In this document: positions 21,808-32,109 of the stretch, piece after piece
Position numbering within the stretch: the stretch's first letter is position 1
Layout of the letters: each line of letters begins with the position of its first letter
Assembly: GCF_023856365.1 (NCBI RefSeq)
Contig: NW_026042703.1
Coordinates: 1 to 64,000, forward strand
Origin: Brienomyrus brachyistius
Taxonomy: Eukaryota > Chordata > Actinopteri > Osteoglossiformes > Mormyridae
DNA: 64,000 nt
Direction of reading: 5' to 3'
The notes under the pieces: generated by a model
Databases searched by the model: none
The model's input: the letters and a program-made list of their open reading frames with translations, nothing else
Told to the model about the DNA's origin: nothing
Position numbers and translations under genes: made by a program

Positions 21808-22815
21808 TTATAGTGCTTGTTGGACTGAACCAGTATTCTGATGTACCCAATGTTTGTCAAGATATTTTCGCAATTCGGGCTTTAGGCCTGCGACAAAAGC
21901 TCGTTTTAGTTGTTGTTGGTACACTCCTACTGCCTCTTCATCAAATGGGATCCCTGAGTTTCCTCTAAATACAACTCTCATTCTATCCATAAAATCCTCA
22001 GGTTCCTCTCCATCTTTTTGTTTACATTGCGCTATTCGTCCATAGTCTGCGCGTCTTACGAAGGCTGTCTCTACCCTGTTTCGCAAGTCTCGTAATGCTT
22101 GTATGAGTTCCTGCGAGTCATGTGCTAAGACTTCATCATTATTACCATGTCCTGTGAAGTCTCCCGCTACACGTCCCCATTTATGGGTAAACAACTGTCT
22201 GAGACATCTATACATTTCCCTGCCGTTCAAATGAAAACTACTTTGTAATTCTAGGATGGCAGTCCAAAACTCGGGTACCCCTTCTTCAACCGGGGGTATT
22301 CCTTTTAAAGCCGCTGTTCTATCCTCAGCGGTCCAGGGTCTATATACTAACATAGTTTCGGGTCCTGCATTATTTGGGCCTCGATTTGGATTTGCCACTT
22401 CTACGAGTGGACACACCAAATCATTCTCCCAGTCTTCCTGTTCTGTGTCATTTTTTGGATGCCAGCGTACTTTACTTGTCTCCAGATCCTTTAACGGATA
22501 CAGAGAAGGGTTAGACCCTCGGGTCATCATTCGAGATGATTCCCCTCCTCCTATTTGTCGTCTATTTACAGCTGGAACTGGTGCAGGCGCAATCATTGGA
22601 ATTTGTGGGGGCAGTAAGGGAACTGGAGCGGCAGAAGATTTTGTTGCCGTCTCCTCATCTAGTGTAATTAAAGTCGCCTGTAATTTTTTCTCCTTATTTC
22701 CCTTTTTTTGCTGTCTTTTATTATCTCTTAATTTACTCTGTTCTAACCATGCATCAGAAAAAACATATTCTTTTTTTCTGTCTTTACCTTCTTTCTTATT
22801 GGTAGTCTGTAACAT
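21808..22815 (-). pseudogene. gag: ERV gag, matrix/capsid part, interrupted
   Basis: 335 codons: a Lys-rich N-terminal part, a proline-rich linker near residues 65-85, then a capsid-like region (VYRPWTAEDRTAALKG, later FMDRMRVVF). The true gag start is probably the ATG at 22990 with a Met-Gly (myristoylation-type) N terminus. That frame runs about 39 codons and stops; it is joined to this one by a one-base shift near a run of seven T on the plus strand (22882-22888). At the other end a TAA (21808-21810) cuts capsid from nucleocapsid. Both could be real lesions or sequencing errors; homopolymer length should be checked first. Confidence 0.8.
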
Positions 22816-23557
22816 CTCCAGTTTTAAGTTTCCCTGTAATTTTAATATATCTGGAGTGTGGAGTTTTCCTTCAAACCCATGTTTTTTTCCTCCATCTCTG
22901 ACTACTTATTTGTCCTGATCCTGGCTTATATCCTTCCATAAACTTCTCATCTCCCTCTAGTTCCATTTGTTTACTTTGATTCTTCCCCATTGTTACCTTT
23001 TAATGGATACACTACAAAAAATAAAAAATCCTAAAAGCAAGTCTCTGGCATGAGACCTCAGGAGGACACTAACACGGCCTTCTACTGCTCCCTATTAGAG
23101 CAGCGGTGTTAGTTTTCAGGGATGAAACCCGTCCTTGATCCTTCAGTCACCAGTATGTTGTTGCTTTTAGGGTGGATCGTGTAGGTTAATCTAAAACCTA
23201 TAAAAACACATCCACATACAACACTGTATATATTTCCAACAACGCCTACTTTCTCTCCCGGTTAATTTCGGCTAACCTCAACCACATGCATGTCTTGGCC
23301 ACCTACTTATTTAGGTGCCGTATCTCTCACTTGGCCACCTACTCACTTAGGTGCCATATCTCTCACCTGTATAGTGTGCTCTCTGATCCGTCACCGAGGT
23401 CCTTCAGACATCACCAGACGTCGAGCGCAGTTCTAACCACCGGCCTGATGACGAATTCACATCACAGGTCTTTCTTGCACCCGACTTCGAGTGGCTGTCG
23501 ACAGACTTCGGTGTCGCTTCTCTCGGCGTACTGGAGACGTCTTCGGGGTTCCTCGGA

Positions 23558-23574
23558 TCCGGCTCGAAGGACCA
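23558..23574 (-). other. ERV primer-binding site, tRNA-Tyr
   Basis: The plus strand reads TCCGGCTCGAAGGACCA, the 3' end of vertebrate tRNA-Tyr including CCA, 17 of 17. It lies 7 nt inside the 5' LTR. Confidence 0.85.
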
Positions 23575-23581
23575 AATTCTA

Positions 23582-23920
23582 TGTTGGGGAAAGCGCCCGG
23601 CGTTTCCACCCCAACTCCACATTTATGAGACACACACAGGTTACAGTTTTACTTGCAAGGGTACCCACACTCTCTGCAATGCAAACTACAGCAGAATGTG
23701 TTACAAAGGGTGGTTCCCCTTGTCTTCTTTATTTATAGTCAATGGGGGGCGCAAGAGAGGGAAGTGAGATTCTTATCTAAGTAGGCAGCTGTTAACCACC
23801 TACTTAGAGTACAATAGCTAAGAGTATGTGGCTAGAAGATAAGAAATAACGTATACATATATATTTACACTCATTGCTGATCATACAGAAATGATTAACA
23901 ACTGTTTCTTCAACCTAACA
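23582..23920 (-). repeat. ERV 5' LTR (right copy)
   Basis: 339 bp, identical by eye to 16267-16605. TATAAATA on the minus strand (plus coordinates 23730-23737) would drive transcription leftward, antisense to the NITR gene. Confidence 0.95.
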
Positions 23921-24004
23921 GTCCCAAACACTTTTCCTGCATCAAAAGTCAAACTAGTCCCTATTCCTGCCATGAAAGGTTCACATAATGTCACCGATAC
24001 CTGA

Positions 24005-24310
24005 ACCAACCATGTTTATCAGAGGATGCCAACCCTTTGGCTGCAGCTTTCTCTGCACACGCTGAGAGAGTCTTCAGTGTAGCAGGAAAAGATTTCAGGC
24101 CAGAAGATTGCAAATTAAATCATGAAACCTTTGAAGATATTATGCTGAATAAATGTAATAATAATGAAAAATTAGCAATGTGTATTGGAATAAAGCATAA
24201 TTGTATTTGCCATGACGTTTTGCTTTTCGCTGTAGTGCTATGGTTGAACGGAAAAACTTACTTTTGTGTGCATAAGAAAATAAATAGGAGGAACTACGAA
24301 ACCAAGTAAT
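24005..24310 (+). pseudogene. hAT transposase C-terminal dimerisation fragment
   Basis: Translation from about 24019 gives NPLAAAFSAHAERVFSVAG then FRPEDCKLN and FEDIMLNKC. This is the pattern of the hAT C-terminal dimerisation domain (SERVFSxAG...R..L....FE.L...K.N). The usual Ser before Glu-Arg-Val-Phe is Ala here. No N-terminal half is present, so it is a remnant in the same NITR intron. Confidence 0.65.
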
Positions 24311-24885
24311 TCCTTTTACTATGTATACTTTTTCTTTAATGTTAAAAGATAGACAAACTAGTAATGGGCAAACAGCTCTTCGGCTCTTGAATTAAATTAT
24401 GCAGGTACTACAGCAAAATGCTCAAAAATACCAAAACACATCAAGAGCTAAATATGCAAAAACAATAAATACCTTCCTGTGGAAAAGGGGCAACATAAAC
24501 CAAATGTAAAGTCACGAAAATCATGAAAATATAAAGTACACTTTACACACTTCATTTCTTTGAATTGAAATTAATTATATTCATCTACCTTCATACATTA
24601 ATACAAGACATTATATGATTATAATGTTTGTTATTATCATATAATTTTTATTTAGGTATTATGTAGGTGCAGTTAATGTATAGTGTTACCTGATATATAC
24701 TAATAAGCAGTAATACAATAAAAAGAGAGAAGAATGTCAGCTGTTCTCCAAGAAGTTACTGATTTCTTGGATGGCTAGAAGAACATCGATTCAGTTCCCA
24801 AAAATCTGTAAGAACAATTTTTGAGGATCTGTATTTTCCATTGTTATTCTCAAAGGGCTGTCATCATGACTATTTTGCTTTTCAG
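24311..24885 (+). other. NITR intron 2, right part
   Basis: A/T-rich intronic sequence up to the acceptor TTTGCTTTTCAG. Nothing else recognised. Confidence 0.6.
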
Positions 24886-25236
24886 GTAAAGACTCCAACA
24901 GCAGGACTGTGGTACAGCAGCCTGTGTCTGACACATTGCAGCCAGGAGACTCTGTGAGCCTGCAGTGTACGATAGAGACTGGGAGCTGTGCAGGAGAACA
25001 CAGTGTTTACTGGTTCAGACATGGATCAGGAGAATCCCTTCCTGGAGTCATTTACAGCCCTGGAAACAGCAGTGATGAGTGTGAGAAGAGCCCTGAGGCT
25101 GGATCTCCTACACGGAGCTGCGTCTACAGCCTCCCCAAGGGGAACCTCAGCCTCTCCGATGCTGGGACTTACTACTGCGCTGTGGCCATGTGTGGGGAGA
25201 TGCTGTTTGGGAACGGCACATAGCTGGATATAGATG
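24886..25236 (+). CDS. nitr: NITR-like receptor, exon 3 (I-type Ig domain) with premature stop
   Basis: Membrane-proximal NITR I domain: VSLQCTIE (first core Cys), HSVYWFRHG (core Trp), CVYSLPKGNLSLSDAG, TYYCAV (second core Cys), extra cysteines typical of the family, and a J-like end MLFGNGT. An in-frame TAG at 25221-25223 follows FGNGT, 14 nt before the donor GTAACA (25237). In the downstream 57-bp copy the same codon is CAG (Gln). As read, the protein would end before its transmembrane exon, giving a truncated, possibly secreted two-domain form or triggering decay of the mRNA. A C-to-T change in one copy, a null allele or a sequencing error are all possible. Phase 1 at both ends. Confidence 0.8.
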
Positions 25237-25303
25237 GTAACACCCAGTGTGGGGAGATGCTGTTTGGGAACGGCACACAGCTGGATATAGATGGTAGCAC
25301 CCA
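25190..25303 (+). repeat. 57-bp tandem duplication of the J-like motif and splice donor
   Basis: Copy 1 is 25190-25246 and copy 2 is 25247-25303. They differ at two bases: T/C at 25221/25278 (TAG versus CAG) and A/G at 25240/25297 (donor GTAAC versus GTAGC). A shorter third start (GTGTGGAGAG) follows. 57 is 19 codons, so copy 2 is in frame with copy 1. Confidence 0.92.
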
Positions 25304-25439
25304 GTGTGGAGAGTATATCTGCTTCAAAGTTTTATTTAGCTTATTCTGCTATTAAGACATTTATTTCTTTTTTTAATGTAATGAATTTTCTAATTTAAGT
25401 GCTTAAATTAAATTACACAGATGTTAATTTAATAATTAT

Positions 25440-25615
25440 CCATCCATCCATCCATTTTCCAAACCGCTTATCCTATTGGGTCGCGGGGGGTCCGGAGCCT
25501 AATTTAATAATTATTTCAAATATTAATATCCATCCATCCATCCATTTTCCAAACCGCTTATCCTATTGGGTCGCGGGGGGTCCGGAGCCTAATTTAATAA
25601 TTATTTCAAATATTA
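25440..25615. repeat. Two tandem SINE-tail fragments (90-bp period)
   Basis: The 3' tail of SINE family A, (CCAT)n followed by about 45 bp, occurs at 25440 and again at 25530. The same 30-bp A/T stretch (AATTTAATAATTATTTC...) follows each. The whole unit is tandemly duplicated inside NITR intron 3. Confidence 0.85.
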
Positions 25616-25781
25616 ATATAAATTGTTAAAATACAAAATACTAGAAGTTCATGTTAAAAATGGACTATTTACAAAACAACTGCTGTAATGTGTTATCGAT
25701 TTGATCTTTAACTAATGTAATGTAAGCAAATGGGAAATGTGTCTCTATATCATTATGCTGAAATCTATCTCTTTGTTACAG

Positions 25782-25901
25782 GCTTTCAGAAGCTGCTGGA
25801 TCCTCTTCACTCTGGCTTGCTGATAGTTTTATCTTGCAGCATTATTCTGAACGTTGCTCTCATTTGTATAAGATGTAAACTGACCTGTACACACTGTGCA
25901 G
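25782..25901 (+). CDS. nitr: NITR-like receptor, exon 4 (transmembrane)
   Basis: 40 codons: a short stalk (GFQKLLDPLHS), a hydrophobic span of about 22 residues (GLLIVLSCSIILNVALICI) and a start of the cytoplasmic tail (RCKLTC). No charged residue lies within the membrane span, which argues against pairing with an adaptor such as DAP12 and favours an inhibitory type. Phase 1 at both ends. Confidence 0.8.
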
Positions 25902-26388
25902 GTACGCTGCCCGGCTTTATGCACTCAGAAGGACAAAATGTAGATTTTAACAAATTATAGAAATATAAAATTGTTTTATGATAGATAACATTTTCATATT
26001 AAAACCACTCTTGCAGGTAATACAGTTTTAAAATCCATTATTAAATCTCACCTTATTTATATAAACCTTTTTGTACTGTAAGATTTACATTTTTGTATTA
26101 TATCTTTCATATTTTGCAAAATCTATTGAAATATACATGTTGCAATAAGTTGCATATCAATAACTTTTATTACCAAGATCTCCTTTATAGCAATTTTATT
26201 ATATATGATATATGAGAACAAATGACACGTATCCAAACATGCACACTTAAATTGACAGAAGTCATTTTTACTTTCATTTTTGAGACAAAAAGGATGTTGA
26301 TTGCTTGAAAATTCGGAATGTTATCTGACCACGGTATGATACCGTGCGAAATTAAATAATATATTGATGTGTTATATATTTTAAACAG

Positions 26389-26435
26389 ATGAAAAGAACA
26401 GTGATATATCAAAAGTGGAATGGTCACGCAAGCAA
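26389..26435 (+). CDS. nitr: NITR-like receptor, exon 5 (cytoplasmic)
   Basis: A short polar exon (DEKNSDISKVEWSRKQ) entering in phase 1 and leaving in phase 0 at GTATGT. The phase shift fits the final exon. Confidence 0.7.
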
Positions 26436-26591
26436 GTATGTAATAAATATTTCAAATTACAAATCGTCAGTAAAACAAATGAACCTCAGACTGATTTCCA
26501 TCCTGGGATCAGCATTTTAAGTGCTATTTGTGAAAATAGGTAATAGCAAACCGATTTGATCCATCCAATTCTGCCATCTTTGTCTCCACAG

Positions 26592-26717
26592 TGCCATGAC
26601 GAGGACACACTGAATTACGCTGCCCTGAACCTTAAGAAGCCAAAACCCAGGAGACAGAAGAAAGACGGGAATAATGACACTCTGTATTCTGACCTCCGCT
26701 ACAGAGATTATGAATAA
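26592..26717 (+). CDS. nitr: NITR-like receptor, exon 6 (ITIM tail)
   Basis: 41 codons plus TAA. LNYAAL fits the ITIM consensus (I/V/L/S-x-Y-x-x-I/V/L). TLYSDL is a second, ITIM-like site with Thr at -2, nearer the ITSM form. Two further tyrosines occur in LRYRDYE. Phosphorylated ITIMs recruit SHP phosphatases, so the receptor is predicted inhibitory. The AATAAA poly(A) signal at 26713-26718 overlaps the stop codon. Exons 4-6 remain open although exon 3 carries a stop. Confidence 0.85.
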   Translation, partial: CHDEDTLNYAALNLKKPKPRRQKKDGNNDTLYSDLRYRDYE

Positions 26718-28500
26718 AGATGCTTCTCATTCATGTCAGTCACACAGAGTGTTCAGGGTGTAGCTTTAATAATGTTCAGAGGAGGGCAGGGGAGCCAGTG
26801 CTTCTGAGACTGAATCACGGGATTTTACGGAGCACCGGTGCTGAGTTTGGTGTCAGTGTGTTTGGGGCGCATTTTTACTGGAAGTGCAAATGTTCAAGCC
26901 AGACTGGGGGCTGAGGGAGGGGGAGAGGGGAGCCACAGAGATTATTTCTTCATGGCATGGGGGGGAATAAGCGGCTTTAATGTTGTGGAAAGGCTGAGTT
27001 GCTGCAATCAGTTCTTTGATGTCACACATGCTTACTTGTCTCCCTTGTGTACCATGCTGAATGGTTTGGGGCAAACGCACAGGGACTGATCGATTATATT
27101 AAACAGATGAAAGAAACTGAATGAAAATTTCAAGTGTTCTTAAATTACGTTTTTCATTTAATTGTGTGTTCTGGATGTATTTTTGAGTATATACATGTAC
27201 CTGTATATGTACCTGTATATATACCTGTGTCGTTAATAACGATGTGGATAATTAAGAAAGAGGAGTTTTGTTTCTTGCTCCCTGTCTTGTTACTTGGCTC
27301 ACAAACATACACACACATAGACACACACACAAACATACACAGACACACAAACACACACACACATAGACACACACACACACAAACACACATGCACACATGC
27401 ACACACACACACTGCTACGGCTCTGTAAGAACACTACCATGCTCTTTTGTGTGAGTGGGGTGGGGGGTGTTAAATAAGATGAAAATGACAATGGCTGTAC
27501 TTTTGTTATGTCAGTTGTGTTTCTATAGTCATTGTATCATATTCCACAAGCTTTTTATTCTACAAGATGTACAAGCCAGTCAGTGTATTCAGTGGGGTGT
27601 TCAGGAGTCATTAGGTTCTGAAAAATGTCTTGCATTTAAAACATAATGTACTTTTGAATACTTAAGTATTTTTAGATGCAAATACTCCAGTACTTTAACT
27701 GAAGTAAAAAATTAACTGAAAAACTTTGAGTATTATTTGACGAGGAGTATCTATACTTAACTCAAGTAGTGAAGTTGTGTACTTTGTCCACCTCTGTCCA
27801 AAAGTGACATACAGCTGTAAGCTGTTTGGGTTTGTTTGTCTGCTGAGTGCTTCTCTGCAGTGCTGCAGATGTTTCCACTGGTTAGATGCAGCTCAGGAAG
27901 ACTGACCCACTGACTGCACTGTGCTGGACTCACTTTGCAAAGAGTAAAAACCACACAGACAGAACAATATCTGCTTCTTGTAAGACCCTGTTTCCTCTCT
28001 ACCTCACCCAGGTCACGCTTTCAAGTATTCAGCCTAAGTTATTTTATCCAAACAAGCCACCATTATTATTCATGCAGCTGGACATTTGACTGGAGCACAT
28101 GATTGCTACATATCACTACTGTACATGGAACGGAATGTACAGTTTTCACAACAGAACTTTAGAAAAGCAAAATTCTCATCAGTCCACATCTCTAACCACC
28201 ACACATCCTAGGGCTCCCATTTATAATGGTACATTTTTGTTTTATTCACATTCTTTTTCATCACACAGATAAACACCATCCATTAATCTTACAGCATGTA
28301 TCCTGGTCAGGGTGATGGGGACGACACCACCTATATCGAGTGTGATTTAAGGCCAAGACCTTAAAAGGGAGAGTCAAGACTGAGGCTTGTTACAAGAGCA
28401 GTGGGGCACAAAACAACAAACAACATCATTATGAATGTAAAATAAATGGATGTATATATAAATATAGGGTAATAATAGAAACAAAAAATAAGAATATATT
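26718..28500. other. NITR 3' flank; no further gene recognised
   Basis: Contains the probable NITR 3' end, a (CA)n tract and several short open frames without recognisable domains. A TGACTGCACTG-type segment near 27893-27960 is weakly similar to 29342-29405. Confidence 0.45.
27302..27412. repeat. (CA)n microsatellite
   Basis: Interrupted CA repeats, with ATA/ATG interruptions, over about 110 bp. They create spurious Thr/His- or Cys/Val-rich frames. Confidence 0.9.
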
Positions 28501-28599
28501 ACATACAGAGGAATATTATAGGAATATTAAAATTAACTTATACACAATCCTTAACTTATACACAATCCTATTGCATGTAACATTATTGCTCATGTGCCA

Positions 28600-29225
28600 G
28601 ATATTAGCCTCCCAAAGGAAGCTGCCACACAGGGCATAATGCACTGGCTCAATGCAACACTGCACATCAGTGAATAAGGAGGAACAATATTGCAGATCAG
28701 CAGCAGATAGAAACTGTATCAGAAGACAGTGAACAGGGGAAAAGTTCAATGAGCAGAGTGCAGATTATAAAGCCTGACTGCTGTGGGGCCCAATGACCTG
28801 CGGTACCGTTCTGTCACACGCCGGGTGTCTGAGTCTCTTACTGAAGGAGCTGCCCTTACGGGCCTCCATAGTCTGCTGGGGGGGTGAGAGGTGTCACATA
28901 AAATTGATGACAGCCTTGTTATCAGCCTGCTCTCATCCATCTACTCTACAGTGCCAAGGGACGCTCCTCCCTGATGATGAGAGGAGTCTAAGCATGTGGA
29001 CATTTGGGATAATGTGAGTTCAGAACTGGATGGTCAGCTGTACGACTTCCAGTCTGTAGGCAGACTCATCACCTTCAGTTATGATGGCAAACACAGTAGT
29101 ATCACCTGCAAAATTCAGGATCTTCACTGGAGCAGCAGTGATTTGTGTAGAAATTGAAGAGAAGAGGGAGAGCACAGAGCCTGGAGGAGCTCAGTGCTGA
29201 GGGTCAGCGTGTCTGATGTGTGCTG
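28600..29225 (-). pseudogene. LINE (L2-like) reverse-transcriptase fragment
   Basis: On the minus strand, pieces such as DTTVFAIITEGDESAYRLEV (RT active-site region with D-T-T in place of the usual D-D-T) and, nearer the 3' end, VTERYRRSLGPTAVRLYN are typical of fish L2/Rex-type LINE ORF2. Several stops and frameshifts are present. Confidence 0.55.
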
Positions 29226-30444
29226 TAAGCATACAGATGTCCTGCATTTGTGGAACATTTTGTTTGTGCTGCTGTTTATATGTGTTGTTGACGCTGCAGT
29301 CAGTAATTTTCCACTAGCAGTCTCACCTCTGCATTTTACAGGAAGACTGACCGACTGAGAGCAGGGTGTTTGTGTCTCTCTTCTCAGTGAGCGAAAACCA
29401 CACAACCATCAGGTCCTCAGCTCAGGCCCACTGCTTCACTAGAAAAACCACAAAGGGTATTTTTATCTAAAAGTGGGTGAGCAAGTGAGATGTTATTGAC
29501 AGCATGAATTTGTCTACTAACATTTTAAATTCAAACCTAAAAAGCAGTATGTCCAGGATGTCAGTAATTACATTTAGTCAGTATGAACAATTTGGGTGCA
29601 ATAATATAGAATAATGTAGAATTTTGCATAATTCAGTTAATACCAGTAAGATACCGATCATTAACACTATAAGGTCATGTTGCTGAATCTCATTGTTAAA
29701 GTTAAATGAATCTACGCATTTTTATACACACAAGACTGTGCTTAGTTCATCTTTCAGTCAAAATCACACAGTGAGGCAAATCTGACCATCTTAATTGTTT
29801 TTGCTTGTGTGGAATGGCATCCCATGCAGGCCTGTGCTCTGTGCTTCCTGGGACAGGTCCCACCCTCTCCAGACCCCGATGAGAATTAGTAGTCGCTGGA
29901 TAAAAGATTGACAAAAGATAAAAATACAAAAGTCATTCTTGCTGTCTAACCTCTGATTACTGCATGACATTTCTGATTTCTGATAACTGATAAGTAGAAA
30001 ATATGTTTAGTCTCTTGCTTGGTGGTAAGAAAAAAGGAGAACCACAAAGAGCACAGTCATTTTCAAGGTTATTTCTCACTGGTCAGTGTGAAAGGCTGCG
30101 TCATTAATATAACGCCGGGCTCAGCACAGTGACTGCACCTGCGCTGCACTGTAGAACACAAGCCAGGCTGCAGACCATCAGCCCTGAAAGTTAAAACAGG
30201 ACTCGTATGTGTGTCATGTGGTGTTTAATAAAAATTTACAGGACAGAACATAGTGGATTCAGTTTCCTTTGCTCTTACACTCCCAGTCCAAAGTGTGGCC
30301 ACGACTGCTGTCAATGCATCTGTCTCTTTTTTCACCTTAATTTTTCACCTGTGTTATTCACCTTAATATCAAAAGGCTCCAAAGCAGTACAGTAATGCAG
30401 AACAAATATTGTAACTAACAAGGAAGTGGGGAGGTAATGGACAG
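29226..30444. other. No recognised gene
   Basis: Intergenic sequence. Nothing beyond chance frames was identified. Confidence 0.4.
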
Positions 30445-31360
30445 AAGTGTTGGTTTTTGGTAACTCCACTCCTCTGACCTCCACTGTAATTTTAGGTTCC
30501 TTGGAACAATATTGTAAACCAGTCATCACACACCTAGGGGTTAAAGTCGACACCAACCTTAAGTTTGACACTCAGATAAGGTTAGTTGTCAAGTCAAGCT
30601 TTTTACAATTGAGGCAGTTGGCCAAAATAAAGCCAATTCTTTCTAGGCAGCACTTTGAGACAGTAATCCACTCTTTTGTCACTACTAGTTTGGACCACTG
30701 TAACGCCCTCTATGTTGGGGTTAGAGGCTCCACTATTGTTCACCTCCAGAAGGTTCAAAATGCTGCCGCACATGGAAATATGAGCATGTCTCCCCCATTT
30801 TAGCCTCACTCCACTGGCTGCCCGTACATTTTAGGATTCATTTTAAAATTCTGTTATTTGCTTTTAAAGCCCTCAGTGGTCTTGCTCCATCTGACCTGTG
30901 TGAGCTGCTTCACCCTTACACCCCCACCCGCTCTCTCAGGTCAGCTGATCAGCTGTTCCTGACGGTTCCTAAGACTCAGCGTGAGCTTAGAGGGGATCGA
31001 GCCTTTGCAGTCGCAGCTCCTAAAATGTGGAATGACTTGCCTTTTCACATTAGAGAGGAATCCCCTCTGTCCGTTTTTAAATCTCTTCTAATCTCTTCTC
31101 CTTCACCTTTGACACATTGTGAGATGTTAATTTTAATAGTAAATCTTATTTTAATCTTAGCCTTTTCTTTATTAATTAATAGATTTTTTTAAATTTTTAT
31201 TAATGGCCTTTTACTCACATTGAATGTTTTGGTTTTTATTAAATTTCTTTTACTTCGTTTTTAAGTGTGTGAATGTTTTTATTTATTCCTTTGTGCAGCA
31301 CTTTGGTCCATAAGGTTGTTTAAAGTGCTTTTCAAATAAAGAGCTGGATTGGATTACATT
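30445..31360 (+). pseudogene. LINE (L2-like) ORF2 C-terminal fragment and 3' tail
   Basis: Plus-strand frames give HLGVKVDTNLKFDTQI, LDHCNALYVGV, a LASLHWLPV-type segment and WNDLPFHIREESPL. This is the usual C-terminal series of fish L2/jockey-like ORF2 proteins. A frameshift near 30770-30800 splits it. It ends with AATAAAGAGCTGGATTGGATTACATTGG, a repeat-like LINE 3' terminus. 5'-truncated and dead. Confidence 0.7.
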
Positions 31361-31835
31361 GGAAGATGGCTCAACAAATCTCTTTCACAGAATGTAAAAT
31401 TCGACAGAGGGCGCAAGGTGACATTCTGTCAGGGGCCCAGAATTTTTAGCTACACCTCTGTGTTACTGTGTTTTTTTTGTTCTAGCCATCAATAACTCTG
31501 GAGTTGCTATATCGCCACCTGGTGGTGAAAAGATCAGACAAAAATATGTACACATGTTACCAACAGTTTGAAATTGAAGTGCAGAGTTAACAGGTTTAAT
31601 TAATCGTCCCCACGGATGCCAGTCATGAAATTTGAGAATTGCAAATTAAAACACAGGAAAAAATCAGGAACACTACAAGATAAAATATTTAGCAAACACT
31701 CAATGTGCATCCAGGGTGACAAGGGACAACTGGAGGATGATATGACAATCTGACAGTGACATTCACAGCACTTTATATGTTGCCAAAAACAGAAAAGGGG
31801 ATTAAAATCAAGAATCAGAAATCATGTATGAGGGT
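31361..31835. other. No recognised gene; candidate CTCF motif
   Basis: 31376-31460 resembles a decayed relative of the hAT MITE at 40548 (shared GGGGCCCA.AATT..TAG blocks). At 31514-31525, GCCACCTGGTGG fits the reverse CTCF core GCCMYCTRSTGG at all 12 positions. Confidence 0.35.
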
Positions 31836-32108
31836 GGGGCTGCTTGGTGGTGCAGTGATTAGCACTGTTACCTCCCACCACTGGGACTCAGGTTCGAGTC
31901 TCCGCCTGGGTCACATGTGTGGGGAGTTTGCATGTTCTCTCTTGCTAAATTGGCCGTAGGAGTGCATGTGTGTGTGAATGGTGTGTGAATGTGCCTTGCA
32001 ATGAGCTGCCCCCCCGTCCTGGGTTGTTCCCTGCCTCGTGCACAGATCCTTCCAGGATAGGCTCTGGACCCCCCGCGACCCAGTAGCATAAGCGGTTTAG
32101 ACAATGGA
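31836..32108 (+). mobile_element. tRNA-derived SINE, family A, copy 4
   Basis: Forward copy. The head shows TGGTGCAGTGATTAGCA (A-box-like) and GGTTCGAGTCTCC (B-box-like), with the tail (GGAT)n. It is internally shortened relative to copies 1 and 2, lacking the GTCGTCGTGGGG segment. Confidence 0.8.
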
Positions 32109-32109
32109 T

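Larger units (their letters stand above)
16267..23920 (-). mobile_element. Endogenous retrovirus, antisense in NITR intron 2
   Basis: A 7654-bp provirus with two 339-bp LTRs, tRNA-Tyr primer site, gag, protease, pol and env remnants, all on the minus strand, opposite to the host gene. It is flanked by 5-bp duplications GTCCC (16262-16266 and 23921-23925). By eye the two LTRs are identical, so the insertion is young or recently homogenised. Gag nucleocapsid, protease and pol lie in one reading frame separated by stop codons, recalling stop-suppression expression in gamma/epsilon-type retroviruses. Breaks: a frameshift near the gag start, a TAA between capsid and nucleocapsid, a TGA between protease and RT, and a large env deletion. 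As it stands it should not be autonomous. Confidence 0.95.

Noticed and set aside
20129..22918. Plus-strand frames over the ERV (for example 22256-22918, 220 codons)
   Set aside because: Shadows of the minus-strand gag/pol, with no domain similarity.
27134..27491. His/Thr-rich and Cys/Val-rich proteins
   Set aside because: Frames are created by the CA microsatellite.
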